Positions 17,036 through 25,698 of a stretch of DNA of 64,000 nt are shown in pieces. The notes below the pieces were generated by a model. It was not told where the DNA came from. It worked only from the letters and a program-made list of their open reading frames with translations, and searched no databases. Origin of the DNA: G965197555 sp965197555 (GTDB taxonomy: Bacteria > Chloroflexota > Dehalococcoidia > Lucifugimonadales > UBA3495); contig OZ240213.1 in assembly GCA_965197555.1 (NCBI GenBank), positions 372,001 through 436,000 on the forward strand, in the 5' to 3' direction. The translations under genes and the position numbers were made by a program. Every line of letters starts with the position of its first letter. The stretch's first letter is position 1.

Positions 17036-17725
17036 TTATTGTCCGGGTGGGGACGGAGGAAGCACTTTGGTCATCCATGGGACCAAGTCCGCCAGCACTT
17101 CGCCACTGATTTCGTGGCCCATAGAATATTCGTGGTACTCCAGGCTGTAGCCGGCGCCCTGCAAGAACTCCCGAGCAGTCCGGGCGCTGTCCGCCGGTAT
17201 CAACGGATCGTTTAAACCATGAGATATGAATATTGGCTGGCTCCGCTCCACGGGTAGCTTCGGCTCTAACTCCTGGGGATTGGGTAGGGATGCACTCAAG
17301 GCCGCTAGTCCAGCGAAGGTGTCGGCCCTGCCCAGGCCGCAACGATAGGTCATACCCCCGCCTTGGGAGAAACCCATCAGTATGGCTTGGCGGGGCGGCA
17401 CGTGAAACTGCTGCAAGACCTCGTCAAAGAATCCTCCCAGCAAGTCTTCGGCTTGCTTAATATCCTCCGGCGTGGCGCGCCCTTGCGGTGGAAACCACCC
17501 GTAGCCTGATTGGCCTAGGCCCAAGTCAAAGGGTATAGGGGCGTTGGGGCAAGCGTAGAGGTATCCGCGTGAATTGATTACCGGAGCAAGTCCTGCTAAG
17601 TCCTGCATGTTGGCCCCGAAGCCATGGAGTAGGATCACCAAGGGGTATTGATGGTCGGGCTTATACTCGTCGGGAAGCAGCGATAGATAGGTCAAATGCC
17701 CGCCCTGGTGCCGCTCTGCTTTCAT
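17036..17725 (-). CDS. Phospholipase/carboxylesterase family alpha/beta hydrolase
   Basis: 229 residues. N-terminal VILLHGFGANMQDLAGLAP gives the oxyanion region, the nucleophile elbow is GFSQGGGM with catalytic Ser, Asp lies in SHGLNDPLIP and His in YSMGHEIS. This is the abhydrolase_2 (carboxylesterase 2, acyl-protein thioesterase-like) layout and the triad is complete. Cytoplasmic, probably acting on small acyl or carboxyl esters. It lies downstream of the auracyanin gene on the same strand (75 bp), but this is not a typical respiratory operon member. Confidence 0.88.
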   Translation of the reverse strand: MKAERHQGGHLTYLSLLPDEYKPDHQYPLVILLHGFGANMQDLAGLAPVINSRGYLYACPNAPIPFDLGLGQSGYGWFPPQGRATPEDIKQAEDLLGGFFDEVLQQFHVPPRQAILMGFSQGGGMTYRCGLGRADTFAGLAALSASLPNPQELEPKLPVERSQPIFISHGLNDPLIPADSARTAREFLQGAGYSLEYHEYSMGHEISGEVLADLVPWMTKVLPPSPPGQ

Positions 17726-17800
17726 GGCTGTTACTCCTAAGCCGAGGACTTGCCTGGACTAGCCGGTCCCAGCAGCGGGCCCCCCCGCAGTAAAGCGGTG

Positions 17801-18439
17801 TTAAGAGCCCACCACAAAGTCGCCGAACATGGTGAGGTTGTGGCCGGGGAAGGTACACACAAATTGATAAGAGCCTTCAGTGGGTGCAGTGAACCTGACC
17901 AACTCCTCTTCCCCTGGGTCCAGCAGGGAGGAGCGGGCGAGGACCCTAGCATCGTCCTCTGGAATCCAATCATTGGTTAGCCCGGCCGCGGCCCCTGCGA
18001 TGGCTACATCATCTTTGGAGCCCGCTTCAACCAGTACCCAGTTATGCTGGTTGAATGCTGATATGTTAGTGAAGGTAAGAGCTACTTCGGAACCGGGTGC
18101 AACCTCCAAGGAGACGATGTCAAACTCCAGAAGGTCTCCATTAACGCCGATATTCAGGCTCACTGCGTCACCTGAAGGGTCAGACGGCGAAGCCACCGCG
18201 TTTGGGGCAGCAGTAGCACCTGGTCCTTGAGTTTCCCTCTCTGCGGGTCCTTCGTTGGCTACTGCAATTTGCGTTGGCAAAGGTGTGACCTTATGGTCTA
18301 GGACCGTTTCTTGTGCACACGCTGACAGCAATATTATCACTGCCGGTACCACCAACCAGGTCAGTGAGACCTGCCACCGGCCTGGTAGAGTTCTAGAGGT
18401 TTTGCTCACCCCTCGTAAGGGAGGAATTATCATCTTCAA
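17801..18439 (-). CDS. Auracyanin/azurin-type blue copper lipoprotein
   Basis: 212 residues. Signal peptide with lipobox LLSAC (Cys41), a low-complexity Pro/Ala/Ser linker to about residue 90, then an azurin-like domain. The copper ligands are His132 in QHNWVL, Cys195, His200 and Met204 in CTFPGHNLTM; the C-x4-H-x3-M spacing is exactly that of azurin. QHNWVLVE and CTFPGH are characteristic of auracyanins, the membrane-tethered electron carriers of Chloroflexus that link Alternative Complex III with the terminal oxidase. As the last gene of the oxidase cluster it most likely donates electrons to the oxidase outside the membrane. Confidence 0.88.
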   Translation of the reverse strand: MKMIIPPLRGVSKTSRTLPGRWQVSLTWLVVPAVIILLSACAQETVLDHKVTPLPTQIAVANEGPAERETQGPGATAAPNAVASPSDPSGDAVSLNIGVNGDLLEFDIVSLEVAPGSEVALTFTNISAFNQHNWVLVEAGSKDDVAIAGAAAGLTNDWIPEDDARVLARSSLLDPGEEELVRFTAPTEGSYQFVCTFPGHNLTMFGDFVVGS

Positions 18440-18496
18440 CTTTCCGTGTTATTCCGTTGGTATAAAACTTAGGGGCTTTAAGGCAGATATCCGACT

Positions 18497-18754
18497 CTAG
18501 CGGGGTTCAATGGTTGTATAGTTGTTACCATTTCTTGTTGCCAACCCGTTCGTGTCGGGCCCGGAATGGACTGGCTCTCGATTGCTGGCCTGGATTGTTT
18601 GGATCAGAAAGACCAGTAGTCCCCCACCGATGACTCCAATAGCTACGAAAAGCGCCCCGACCGCAAACCACAACCCTGTTTCATCCCCCACCAATCTTCC
18701 GTGGAGGGAAACGGCGGCAATGAAGCTCTGCGGGTTAGAAATAAACCACAGCAT
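18497..18754 (-). CDS. Small membrane protein in the oxidase operon
   Basis: 85 residues. One strong transmembrane helix (LWFAVGALFVAIGVIGGGLLVFLI), preceded by a short amphipathic or hydrophobic segment and followed by a polar C-terminus. I do not recognise a family. The ATG lies inside the 3' end of the second subunit III gene (20-bp overlap), and the stop is 57 bp before the auracyanin gene, which argues for translation within this operon. A role as an accessory or structural oxidase subunit is possible but unproven. Confidence 0.6.
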   Translation of the reverse strand: MLWFISNPQSFIAAVSLHGRLVGDETGLWFAVGALFVAIGVIGGGLLVFLIQTIQASNREPVHSGPDTNGLATRNGNNYTTIEPR

Positions 18755-19442
18755 ACAGAACAGGCCAAACTAGCACGACGAAGAGCCAAAAGACCCCGAC
18801 CGCCTCCAGACTGGCCATCCGTCGGGGAAAGTTGTTGGCCACTGCCATCCAGGTGACTACGCCGAGACAAAGCACGGCGCACACCACGTGCACGGCGTGA
18901 AAGCCTATGATGACGTAGAAAATCGAGCCATAAGAGCTTGACGTGATCGTGAGGCCAAATCCGATCAGGCGCGCCCACTCGACTCCCTGTAGCCCCACAA
19001 ATATAGCCCCTAGAAGAGCCGTGGCGATGAGCAGTGAAGAAAGCATCCTAGAGGTGCTGTCCTCTCTCCCATACAGCCGCCTGAAATACAGCAATGTGAC
19101 TCCACTGGCCAACAGGATCGCGGTGTTAATCGCTGTTGCTTCAATGGGAAAGCGGGGTTGGTCCAACGGAGGCCACTCGTGCAATGAGGCTTTGATCGAC
19201 AGGAAGGCGCTTATGAGGCCGGCGAAGGTCATGGCTTCCACGACAATGACCAGGATCATCCCGAACCGGGCAAGGGCCATGCGGTCGATCCTAGGACCGT
19301 CCTCCGCTGACCAGTGGCCATCCCCGTTCCCGGACGCCGACGGCGGAGGGGGGACGGCAATAACCGGTTTTTCTGGGACGTCGCCACTTTGGACTGTCAC
19401 AGGCGGCGCGGCGGTGCCAATTAAAGGGCTTTCTTGCTTCAT
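18735..19442 (-). CDS. Second cytochrome c oxidase subunit III-like protein
   Basis: 235 residues from ATG 19442, which overlaps the subunit IV stop as ATGA. A Pro-rich polar N-terminus of about 50 residues precedes five hydrophobic helices (for example MILVIVVEAMTFAGLISAFL and IGFHAVHVVCAVLCLGVV) that match the subunit III fold; FHAVHV and FWLFVVLVWPVLY are family-typical. It is divergent from the first subunit III (19758-20339) in the same operon. In caa3-type clusters a duplicated subunit III-like protein occurs, but its function is not settled. Confidence 0.8.
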   Translation of the reverse strand: MKQESPLIGTAAPPVTVQSGDVPEKPVIAVPPPPSASGNGDGHWSAEDGPRIDRMALARFGMILVIVVEAMTFAGLISAFLSIKASLHEWPPLDQPRFPIEATAINTAILLASGVTLLYFRRLYGREDSTSRMLSSLLIATALLGAIFVGLQGVEWARLIGFGLTITSSSYGSIFYVIIGFHAVHVVCAVLCLGVVTWMAVANNFPRRMASLEAVGVFWLFVVLVWPVLYAVVYF

Positions 19443-19744
19443 CTCTTCTGAGTAAGGGTTAGATCGAAATAAGTACCGGCGACGAAGAATCCTACGAAGA
19501 AGAGGGCGATCAGCCCAAGAATCCACAGGAATCTTCTCTCAAACCGAAGGTGCATAAAGTTCGATACCACCAACGATGCCTTGATTACGCCAAGGATGAA
19601 GAGAAAGCCCAATAGGGCCATCTCCAGGACCGGCGCAAACTCTTTCACTAGGATTGAGGCGACGATACTCGTACCGGTCAGTGCTAGTAGCACAAACCAT
19701 ACGAAGATGTAGTTGGGAAAATGTTCCTCGTGCTCTGTTTCCAT
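19439..19744 (-). CDS. ctaF: Cytochrome c oxidase subunit IV (prokaryotic type)
   Basis: 101 residues from ATG 19744. Three hydrophobic helices follow a short charged N-terminus (METEHEEHFPNYIFVW); FILGVIKASLVVSNFMHLRFE is the typical subunit IV signature in which Lys and the NFMHL segment recur. It packs against the core of caa3-type oxidases and assists CuB assembly in related enzymes. The open frame extends further to 19807, but that part overlaps the preceding gene and has no ribosome binding site. It overlaps the next gene by four bases. Confidence 0.85.
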   Translation of the reverse strand: METEHEEHFPNYIFVWFVLLALTGTSIVASILVKEFAPVLEMALLGFLFILGVIKASLVVSNFMHLRFERRFLWILGLIALFFVGFFVAGTYFDLTLTQKR

Positions 19745-19757
19745 TCCTTGAACACCC

Positions 19758-20339
19758 CTAGGAAAGGTAGAAGAGAGGCCAGAGGAAAAGCCACACAATG
19801 TCGACAAAGTGCCAATAGAGAGCAGTGGCTTCCAGGGAGTAGCGGGGCCTCCAATTATTGCTCATGTACAGGACCAGGATAACAGCGAAGGCGATTAACC
19901 CAAGAAGCACGTGAACGGCGTGAAGGCCGGTGGCCCCATAGTAGAGTTGCCAGAAGGGCCCTTGGTGGATGGTATATCCATGGGAGACTTCGGTGGGCCA
20001 TTCCACGGTCCATTTTAGCGCCAGGAAAACAATCCCTAAGGTGATGGTCCCCAGGAGGCAGAATTTCGATAAATCGTGCCTTCCCGTGGCGCTCATCTTG
20101 TAGGCCAAGGCCACCAGCAGGCTGCTGGTGAGCAGGTTGATAGTGTTCACCGAGCCAATGATGGTGTGAGTGTGGGTTGACTCCTTGGCCCATTCAGGGA
20201 AAGAGACTCGGAACAGGACGATGGTCATTATGACCCCGCCGAATAGGACCACCTCTCCGGACAAGAACAGCCACATCCCCAATTTGGGGGCAGCTACCCC
20301 TGTGGGTTCTACGTACTCCATTTCCGGCGCGTGGGCCAT
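19758..20339 (-). CDS. ctaE: Cytochrome c oxidase subunit III
   Basis: 193 residues, the short five-helix form of subunit III. KLGMWLFLSGEVVLFGG at the N-terminus, TSSLLVALAYKMSA, YGATGLHAVHVLLGLIAF and the C-terminal YWHFVDIVWLFLWPLFYL are all diagnostic. It stabilises the catalytic subunits and lies 4 bp downstream of subunit I. Part of the ctaC-D-E-F order seen in many bacteria. Confidence 0.95.
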   Translation of the reverse strand: MAHAPEMEYVEPTGVAAPKLGMWLFLSGEVVLFGGVIMTIVLFRVSFPEWAKESTHTHTIIGSVNTINLLTSSLLVALAYKMSATGRHDLSKFCLLGTITLGIVFLALKWTVEWPTEVSHGYTIHQGPFWQLYYGATGLHAVHVLLGLIAFAVILVLYMSNNWRPRYSLEATALYWHFVDIVWLFLWPLFYLS

Positions 20340-20343
20340 TATG

Positions 20344-22023
20344 CTACTCCCTCACCGGCAAGGGAAGAAGTCTACCCTGGGGCTCATAGTCAACCCCGTC
20401 CACCGCGTACTCGTATGGGTCCCGGTCTACTACCGGAACCGTATTGCCCCAGTTGAGGTGAGGTGGAGGGGACTCTGCCAGCCACTCCATCGTCGAAGCC
20501 TCCCAAGGATTCCTGTCCACCCTCTTCCCAGCGATCAGACTGTAGAAAAAGTTGAAAACGAAGATGAACTGGACCAGCACTAGCAGTACTCCGGCGCCCG
20601 AGGCCACATCGTTTAGCCAAGCATAATCTTGTAAGAAGGGAATGTGATCGTATCCGGCGTATCTCCTGGGATACCCGGCAAAGCCCAGGATAAACATGGG
20701 TGTGAATACGATGTTAAACAGCACGAACGTGCTTATAGCGTGGACTTTGCCGATAGTCTCGTTCATGATACGGCCAAACATCTTAGGGAACCACCAATGG
20801 ATGGCGGCAAACGTAGTCAGAATTACCGAAGCAAAGATCACGTAGTGGAAATGGGCCACAACAAAGTAGGTATCATGTAGTTGGATGTCGGCAACCGTCG
20901 CGCCCAACTGTAGTCCGGTAAGCCCGCCAACAATGAAGACTACATAAGCAAATAGCGCGTACAGAAAAGCAGCGTTAAATCGCAAGGAACCTCCCCAAAG
21001 GGTTAGTCCCATCGCCACAACGATCACCAAGAAGGGCACGGAGATTATGATGGTAGTGATGCTGAAGCCGACGGCCGCCAAGGGGTTCAATCCGGCTACG
21101 AACATGTGATGTGCCCAGACCATGAAGCTGAGCACCCCTGCGAAGATGGTGGCGTAAATAATGTGCTTATAGCCATGAAGGGGCTTCCTGGCTGCGGCCG
21201 GGAATATCTCGCAAATGACCCCCAACCCCGGGATCAGGATCACGTACACTTCGGGATGGCCAAAGAACCAGAATAAGTGCTGCCATAGTAGAGGGTCGCC
21301 TTTAGCTGTGCCCGTCACCAGATAAAAGTGGGTGCCGAAGTTCTTGTCGAGGAGCAACATAAACGCCCCGGCAATCAGCGGACCCACGGAAAGCATAAAT
21401 AGCAAGGAGGCAATCACCACCATCCAGATTATCAGGGGCAGACGCATGATGCTCATGCCCCTGGCCCGTAATACGACGGGGGTGGTGATAAAGTTGATTC
21501 CTCCCATCAAAACCGCGGCGAACTCTAGAGCAAGCCCGAAGATCCAGAGATTTATCCCCCAATTGACGCCCGTCAAGGCACTGCTGGCGCTTAGTGGAGC
21601 ATACCCGGTCCAACCCCCTGCGAATGGTCCCCCAGGAACGAAGAAGGATGCCATGATAACCACACTGGAGACGAAGAAGGTCCAATAGGACATCATGTTA
21701 AGGAACGGGAAGGCCATGTCTCTGGCCCCGATCATCAAGGGGATGGTCAAGTTGCCGAAGAAGCCCAGCAATATGGGCATGGCAACCCAGAAGATCATCA
21801 GGGTGCCGTGCATCGTGACGAAGGCGTTGTATCTCGCGGGCGCTAGGATCTCCAGTTCTGGCATGGCCAGGTGAGTTCGGAACATTAACGCAATGATGCC
21901 GCCGAAGAGAGCGAAAAATAATCCATTGAGTAGGTATTGCTTGGCAATGACCTTATGGTCGGTAGAGAATATGTACCGTCCTACCCAACCGATTTCAGCG
22001 TGGTGAACCGCCAGCGTCGCCAT
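20344..22023 (-). CDS. ctaD: Cytochrome c oxidase subunit I
   Basis: 559 residues from ATG 22023; this ATG overlaps the subunit II stop by one base (TGATG), which makes it better than the frame extension to 22062. Twelve-helix heme-copper oxidase core. Heme and CuB ligands are visible in VTMHGTLMIFW, FGHPEVYVLIL-type (here FGHPEVYVILIPG, with the His-Tyr pair), WAHHMFVAGL and VAHFHYVIF. The HPEVY tyrosine marks an A-type enzyme. It reduces oxygen to water and pumps protons. Heme A would come from the ctaA/ctaB pair 2 kb upstream. Confidence 0.97.
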   Translation of the reverse strand: MATLAVHHAEIGWVGRYIFSTDHKVIAKQYLLNGLFFALFGGIIALMFRTHLAMPELEILAPARYNAFVTMHGTLMIFWVAMPILLGFFGNLTIPLMIGARDMAFPFLNMMSYWTFFVSSVVIMASFFVPGGPFAGGWTGYAPLSASSALTGVNWGINLWIFGLALEFAAVLMGGINFITTPVVLRARGMSIMRLPLIIWMVVIASLLFMLSVGPLIAGAFMLLLDKNFGTHFYLVTGTAKGDPLLWQHLFWFFGHPEVYVILIPGLGVICEIFPAAARKPLHGYKHIIYATIFAGVLSFMVWAHHMFVAGLNPLAAVGFSITTIIISVPFLVIVVAMGLTLWGGSLRFNAAFLYALFAYVVFIVGGLTGLQLGATVADIQLHDTYFVVAHFHYVIFASVILTTFAAIHWWFPKMFGRIMNETIGKVHAISTFVLFNIVFTPMFILGFAGYPRRYAGYDHIPFLQDYAWLNDVASGAGVLLVLVQFIFVFNFFYSLIAGKRVDRNPWEASTMEWLAESPPPHLNWGNTVPVVDRDPYEYAVDGVDYEPQGRLLPLPVRE

Positions 22024-22709
22024 CACGGAACTCCTAAAGTCATGGTCCTGGTATTGAGCCACCGGTCATAGTCGCCGGGGTCTAAAACCCGTAAATTGGC
22101 CAACATCTGGTAGTGTCCCAATCCACAAAGCTCTGTGCAGATCGATGGGTATTCTCCGGAATCCGTGGGGACAAACCACACCCGCGTCTCCCTGCCTGGG
22201 ATCACATCGTATTTTACCCTGAGATGGGGGACGAAGAAGGAATGAATGGTGTCACCCGACGTCATATGCAGGATTGTCAGTTTGTTCTTTGGAACAACCA
22301 AATCGTTAGCCAGACTGAAGTCATCGGAGGTGTCGAAGATTTTATCCGGCCCAGGATAATTGAACGACCAAAAGAACTGCCTCCCGACGACGTTTACGTG
22401 CATCGCCTCACCGTGTTCCTTGGTCAGGGAGTCTTCCGCTTTTAAGATAGTTTCGGCCCAGCCTACGGTGGAATAGACTGTGATGACGATGTCGAAGATT
22501 ATCATCGTAATGTCCAACACGATCAAGCGGGTGATCCAGCCACTCAAGTGGCGAGTGGCCCTGGGGTTTTTGCTTTGACGGAAATTGATGACAGCCGCGA
22601 TGATGAGAGCGAAGGAAAGCACCGCCACGATCAGTGTGACCAAGGAGATGATCAACAAACTGTAGTCGAGCCAGAAACCGTGGGTGGAGATGTCGGGCAT
22701 CAGCGGCAT
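22023..22709 (-). CDS. ctaC: Cytochrome c oxidase subunit II
   Basis: 228 residues. Two N-terminal helices (about 15-42 and 60-82) precede an extracytoplasmic cupredoxin domain. The CuA site is complete: His156 in DTIHSFF, then Cys191, Glu193, Cys195, His199 and Met202 in CTELCGLGHYQM. WSFNYPG is the aromatic electron-entry region. No cytochrome c domain is fused, so the electron donor is separate: candidates are the diheme cytochrome just upstream and the auracyanin at the end of the cluster. It lies 30 bp after the cytochrome gene. Confidence 0.96.
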   Translation of the reverse strand: MPLMPDISTHGFWLDYSLLIISLVTLIVAVLSFALIIAAVINFRQSKNPRATRHLSGWITRLIVLDITMIIFDIVITVYSTVGWAETILKAEDSLTKEHGEAMHVNVVGRQFFWSFNYPGPDKIFDTSDDFSLANDLVVPKNKLTILHMTSGDTIHSFFVPHLRVKYDVIPGRETRVWFVPTDSGEYPSICTELCGLGHYQMLANLRVLDPGDYDRWLNTRTMTLGVP

Positions 22710-22739
22710 TGGCTGCTCCTACTGGGTTGGGACTTTCCT

Positions 22740-23570
22740 CTACCTGCTCTGCTGCCTCAGGTGCGAGACATAGGCAATGAGATCCCAGGTCTCTTCGTCG
22801 GAGAGCGAGTGGGGCGGCATAGCAGTTCCACCGATTCCCAGCCGGATAGTCTTGAAAATGTCCTGGGTGGCAGGCCGTCTCATGGGGCTTGTAACAAAGT
22901 TAAGGGGCCACACGAGTTCTACGTTTCCTTCTTCATCCCGCCACTCGGTCGGCAATGGTACGGGGGGTTCGCTTCCCTGCTCGATATCGCCGTGGCAAGC
23001 GATGCAGCCACGGCTGGCGAAGAGTGCCCTCCCTTGATCGACTCTTTGTTGAGACGCTATGTCCTGGGGGATGCTGGGTACTTGAATGGCTGGGGAGATC
23101 GGCTGATTTAATCTCCACTGGTCATAGGCAAAGGTCTTTATGTACCGCACAACAGCGTAAATATCCTCATCGCTGAGGTTGGAGAACGCCGGCATGGGAG
23201 TACCCGGTAGCCCCTCCCTGATTGTTTTTATTAGGTCCTCGTCCAGAGCCAAAGGATCGTTTTTGTTCAAGCTTTTGAACTTGAACATAACCTGCTCCTT
23301 AACATGCGATTTTCCGGTGAAGTCCCTTGGTTTGATGGGCAGGCCCTCAGGGGTGACCGGGTTTCCGTCTCCATTCATCCCATGGCACGTCATGCATCGG
23401 ATGGTATAAATAAACCTTCCTTGTTCCACGTGGTCCAACTGTACCTGATCAAGCTCCGCTGAGGTAAAAGCTTTGGGCGAGGCATCAGCGGTACCAAACG
23501 CAAAAGTGAGGGCCACTCCGCCTACGCCCAAGAATAGAGTAATAAGAAGGGCTTGGACTATTGCCTTCAC
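22740..23570 (-). CDS. Diheme cytochrome c
   Basis: 276 residues from a GTG. An uncleaved or cleaved signal sequence (residues 1-30, ending near ADA) leads to two cytochrome c domains: CMTCH at 59-63 with a probable axial Met126 in GTPMPAF, and CIACH at 189-193 with Met251 in GTAMPPH. The paired class I domains resemble those of cytochrome c subunits that feed caa3-type oxidases. First gene of the oxidase operon. The ribosome binding site AAGGAG, 10 nt before the start, lies inside a small hairpin (see separate entry). Confidence 0.92.
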   Translation of the reverse strand: MKAIVQALLITLFLGVGGVALTFAFGTADASPKAFTSAELDQVQLDHVEQGRFIYTIRCMTCHGMNGDGNPVTPEGLPIKPRDFTGKSHVKEQVMFKFKSLNKNDPLALDEDLIKTIREGLPGTPMPAFSNLSDEDIYAVVRYIKTFAYDQWRLNQPISPAIQVPSIPQDIASQQRVDQGRALFASRGCIACHGDIEQGSEPPVPLPTEWRDEEGNVELVWPLNFVTSPMRRPATQDIFKTIRLGIGGTAMPPHSLSDEETWDLIAYVSHLRQQSR

Positions 23571-23580
23571 TTTCGCTGTT

Positions 23581-23596
23581 CTCCTTTCACAAGGAG
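23581..23596 (-). promoter_or_regulatory. Hairpin sequestering the ribosome binding site of the cytochrome c gene
   Basis: On the minus-strand transcript CUCCUU (23596-23591), GUGA (23590-23587) and AAGGAG (23586-23581) form a perfect 6-bp stem with a GNRA-class GUGA tetraloop. The 3' arm is the Shine-Dalgarno sequence of the gene starting at GTG 23570. This could limit translation of the first gene of the oxidase operon. Confidence 0.5.
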
Positions 23597-23819
23597 CAAT
23601 GGTGCTGATTCTTGGAAATAAGGAGAACCAAAGCGGCTAATAGACACTAAAGGCAACCTCCGGGATTGAGTGCCTTGCTCTATTTCGCAGTCGAATGCCT
23701 CCGCCAGATTTTAATAGCCCGAGGGACATTATCATAGCGCCAAACTGGCTGTCAACGCATCTTGGTTGACGGAAGATACTCAACTCAAGTCTTCTCATTC
23801 GACAGATAGCCTGTGGCGT

Positions 23820-24737
23820 TTAGAAGTGAACGACACTGTCCACCAACATCGCTACAAACAACAACGCCAGGTATGCTAGGGAGTACAAGTACAGCCTTCT
23901 GGCGCTACGTGCGGTTACGGATTGCTTGAGCTTTATAGCCATGCCTAAGAAGACCACTCCCAGCAACGCTGCGGTGGCCCAGTAGATCAAGCCAACCACA
24001 CCTGTGACCGGAAAAACCAGAGATAATCCGATTAGTATTATGGTGTATACCAAGATGTTAAGGGCAGTGTATTCTCGACCCGATACTACCGGCAGCATGG
24101 GGATTCCGGCCCGCTCGTAGTCCCGCTGGATCAGGAGCGACAGTGCCCAGAAGTGGGGTGGGGTCCAGAAGAAGATGATTGCGAACAAGTAAAGAGCTGG
24201 TAAGTCCAAGCTGCCAGTGACTGCTACCCATCCCACCATGGGAGGAATCGAGCCTGCGGCTCCGCCGATAACAATGTTTTGCGGAGTGCTTCGTTTGAGC
24301 CAACCGGTGTAGACAAATACGTAAAACAGCGTCGCGCCCAGGGTCAGGAATGCAGCTAAGATGTTGACCCAGGCCGCCAGGATCAGAAAAGCTACGATGT
24401 TGAGCAAAATGCCGAAGGCCAGTGCTTTACTGGGAGCGATTCGTTGCCCAGGCACGGGACGCTGCCAGGTCCGGCTCATCATCGCGTCCACATCTTGGTC
24501 CAAGTAATGATTCAGAGCGTTAGCCCCGCCGGCGCCCAGGGCTCCGCCAACGCATACCAGGGCCACCATGGCTATCGTGGGTACCCCTTGAGCGGCCACA
24601 AACATCCCGCCCAAGGCGGTGATGAGCAGCAGTAGAACAATGGGTGGCTTGGTCAGGGTCAGGTAGTCGTTGATTACCCGCAACACCAGGCTTGGGCGCA
24701 CCATTCCCGGCTTGGCCAGCCGCCACTGCTCAAGCAT
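23820..24737 (-). CDS. ctaB: Protoheme IX farnesyltransferase (heme O synthase)
   Basis: 305 residues, UbiA-type prenyltransferase with about eight or nine helices. The first Asp-rich motif is in NALNHYLDQDVDAMMSRTWQRP, followed by the KR-containing loop and the second conserved loop YERAGIPMLPV. It transfers farnesyl diphosphate to protoheme to give heme O, the precursor for heme A in the oxidase encoded next door. The start overlaps the 3' end of ctaA by 8 bp, so the two synthesis steps are coupled. A 249-bp gap that holds the promoter and leader of the oxidase operon separates it from the cytochrome gene. Confidence 0.96.
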   Translation of the reverse strand: MLEQWRLAKPGMVRPSLVLRVINDYLTLTKPPIVLLLLITALGGMFVAAQGVPTIAMVALVCVGGALGAGGANALNHYLDQDVDAMMSRTWQRPVPGQRIAPSKALAFGILLNIVAFLILAAWVNILAAFLTLGATLFYVFVYTGWLKRSTPQNIVIGGAAGSIPPMVGWVAVTGSLDLPALYLFAIIFFWTPPHFWALSLLIQRDYERAGIPMLPVVSGREYTALNILVYTIILIGLSLVFPVTGVVGLIYWATAALLGVVFLGMAIKLKQSVTARSARRLYLYSLAYLALLFVAMLVDSVVHF

Positions 24738-25698
24738 CGTAATGCTCCGCAGGGGTAGCGCTCTTGCCCAGGAAACTTAGGGTGGCCACTGCCACCATCG
24801 CTGCCCAAAGGACGGTAGCGATGGACTGGTGTAGCGCTCTGAACTCAGGAGGGAACTTCAGCCACACGGTTGCGGCTCCCAACATCACTTGAATCAGCAA
24901 CAGGGTAGCCGCCGATATGGCGATTGCCCGTAAGCTCAGCGGTCGGGTCCGGTTGCGAGATCCTAGATGTAGGATGTAAAGCACGACAAGGCCAATGATG
25001 GCCGTCGCCCACCGGTGGGACATGTGGATCACCTGTAACCGCTCCTCGGGAAAGACGTCTCCCTGGCACAATGGCCATCCCAGACAGGCCCCGGTGGCAC
25101 CGGATGTTGTGACATAGGAACCGGACACAAGTAGAGCGTAAACCCCAACTGCTGACACCATGGCCAAAAATGGGAACCGGTCAGCCGGTGGTTGGGAGTG
25201 GTCCCCCCAGTCTTGTACGCTCGACCTCCAAAATGTAACCACTACTATTATAACGAGACAACCCAGGAGTGCCTGGCCCAATGCGAAGTGGGCCGACACT
25301 AGCCCGCCGGATAATTCACTCTCCACAGTAGCGCCGCCAAGGAGCGCTTGGGCCAAGACCAGGACAAGCGCCAGGGAAGCTGGGAGGGTGATAGATAACA
25401 CCCGCCGGTACATCAGCCAGGCCATAACGCAGGTCGCCAGCACCAAAGGCCCTGCCAAAAATGACGCTAAAACCCGATGACTAAATTCGATAATAGCCGC
25501 TGGCTCCAGAGGGGGTAGAATGCCCCCATGGCACAAGGGCCAATCGGGGCAACCCAGGCCAGACCCGGTAACTCGGACCACGCCGCCAAGAACGACCAAC
25601 GCAAGGACCGAAAGCGCTGCCAAAAAGGATATTATGCGGAACAATGAATGGGCCAGTCTGCGTCGGGCAATGGGGGCGCTGGTATTGACGATGGCCAT
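24730..25698 (-). CDS. ctaA: Heme A synthase
   Basis: 322 residues and eight predicted helices in two similar halves. Heme-ligand histidines sit in IEFSHRVLASF, SAHFALGQALLG, QVIHMSHRWATAIIG and RALHQSIATV; the CPDWPLCHG and CLGWPLCQG loops each carry the conserved cysteine pair region. It oxidises the C8 methyl group of heme O to formyl, giving heme A. Directly upstream of and overlapping ctaB. The 251-bp gap before it (25699-25949) contains no gene that I can support. Confidence 0.95.
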   Translation of the reverse strand: MAIVNTSAPIARRRLAHSLFRIISFLAALSVLALVVLGGVVRVTGSGLGCPDWPLCHGGILPPLEPAAIIEFSHRVLASFLAGPLVLATCVMAWLMYRRVLSITLPASLALVLVLAQALLGGATVESELSGGLVSAHFALGQALLGCLVIIVVVTFWRSSVQDWGDHSQPPADRFPFLAMVSAVGVYALLVSGSYVTTSGATGACLGWPLCQGDVFPEERLQVIHMSHRWATAIIGLVVLYILHLGSRNRTRPLSLRAIAISAATLLLIQVMLGAATVWLKFPPEFRALHQSIATVLWAAMVAVATLSFLGKSATPAEHYDA

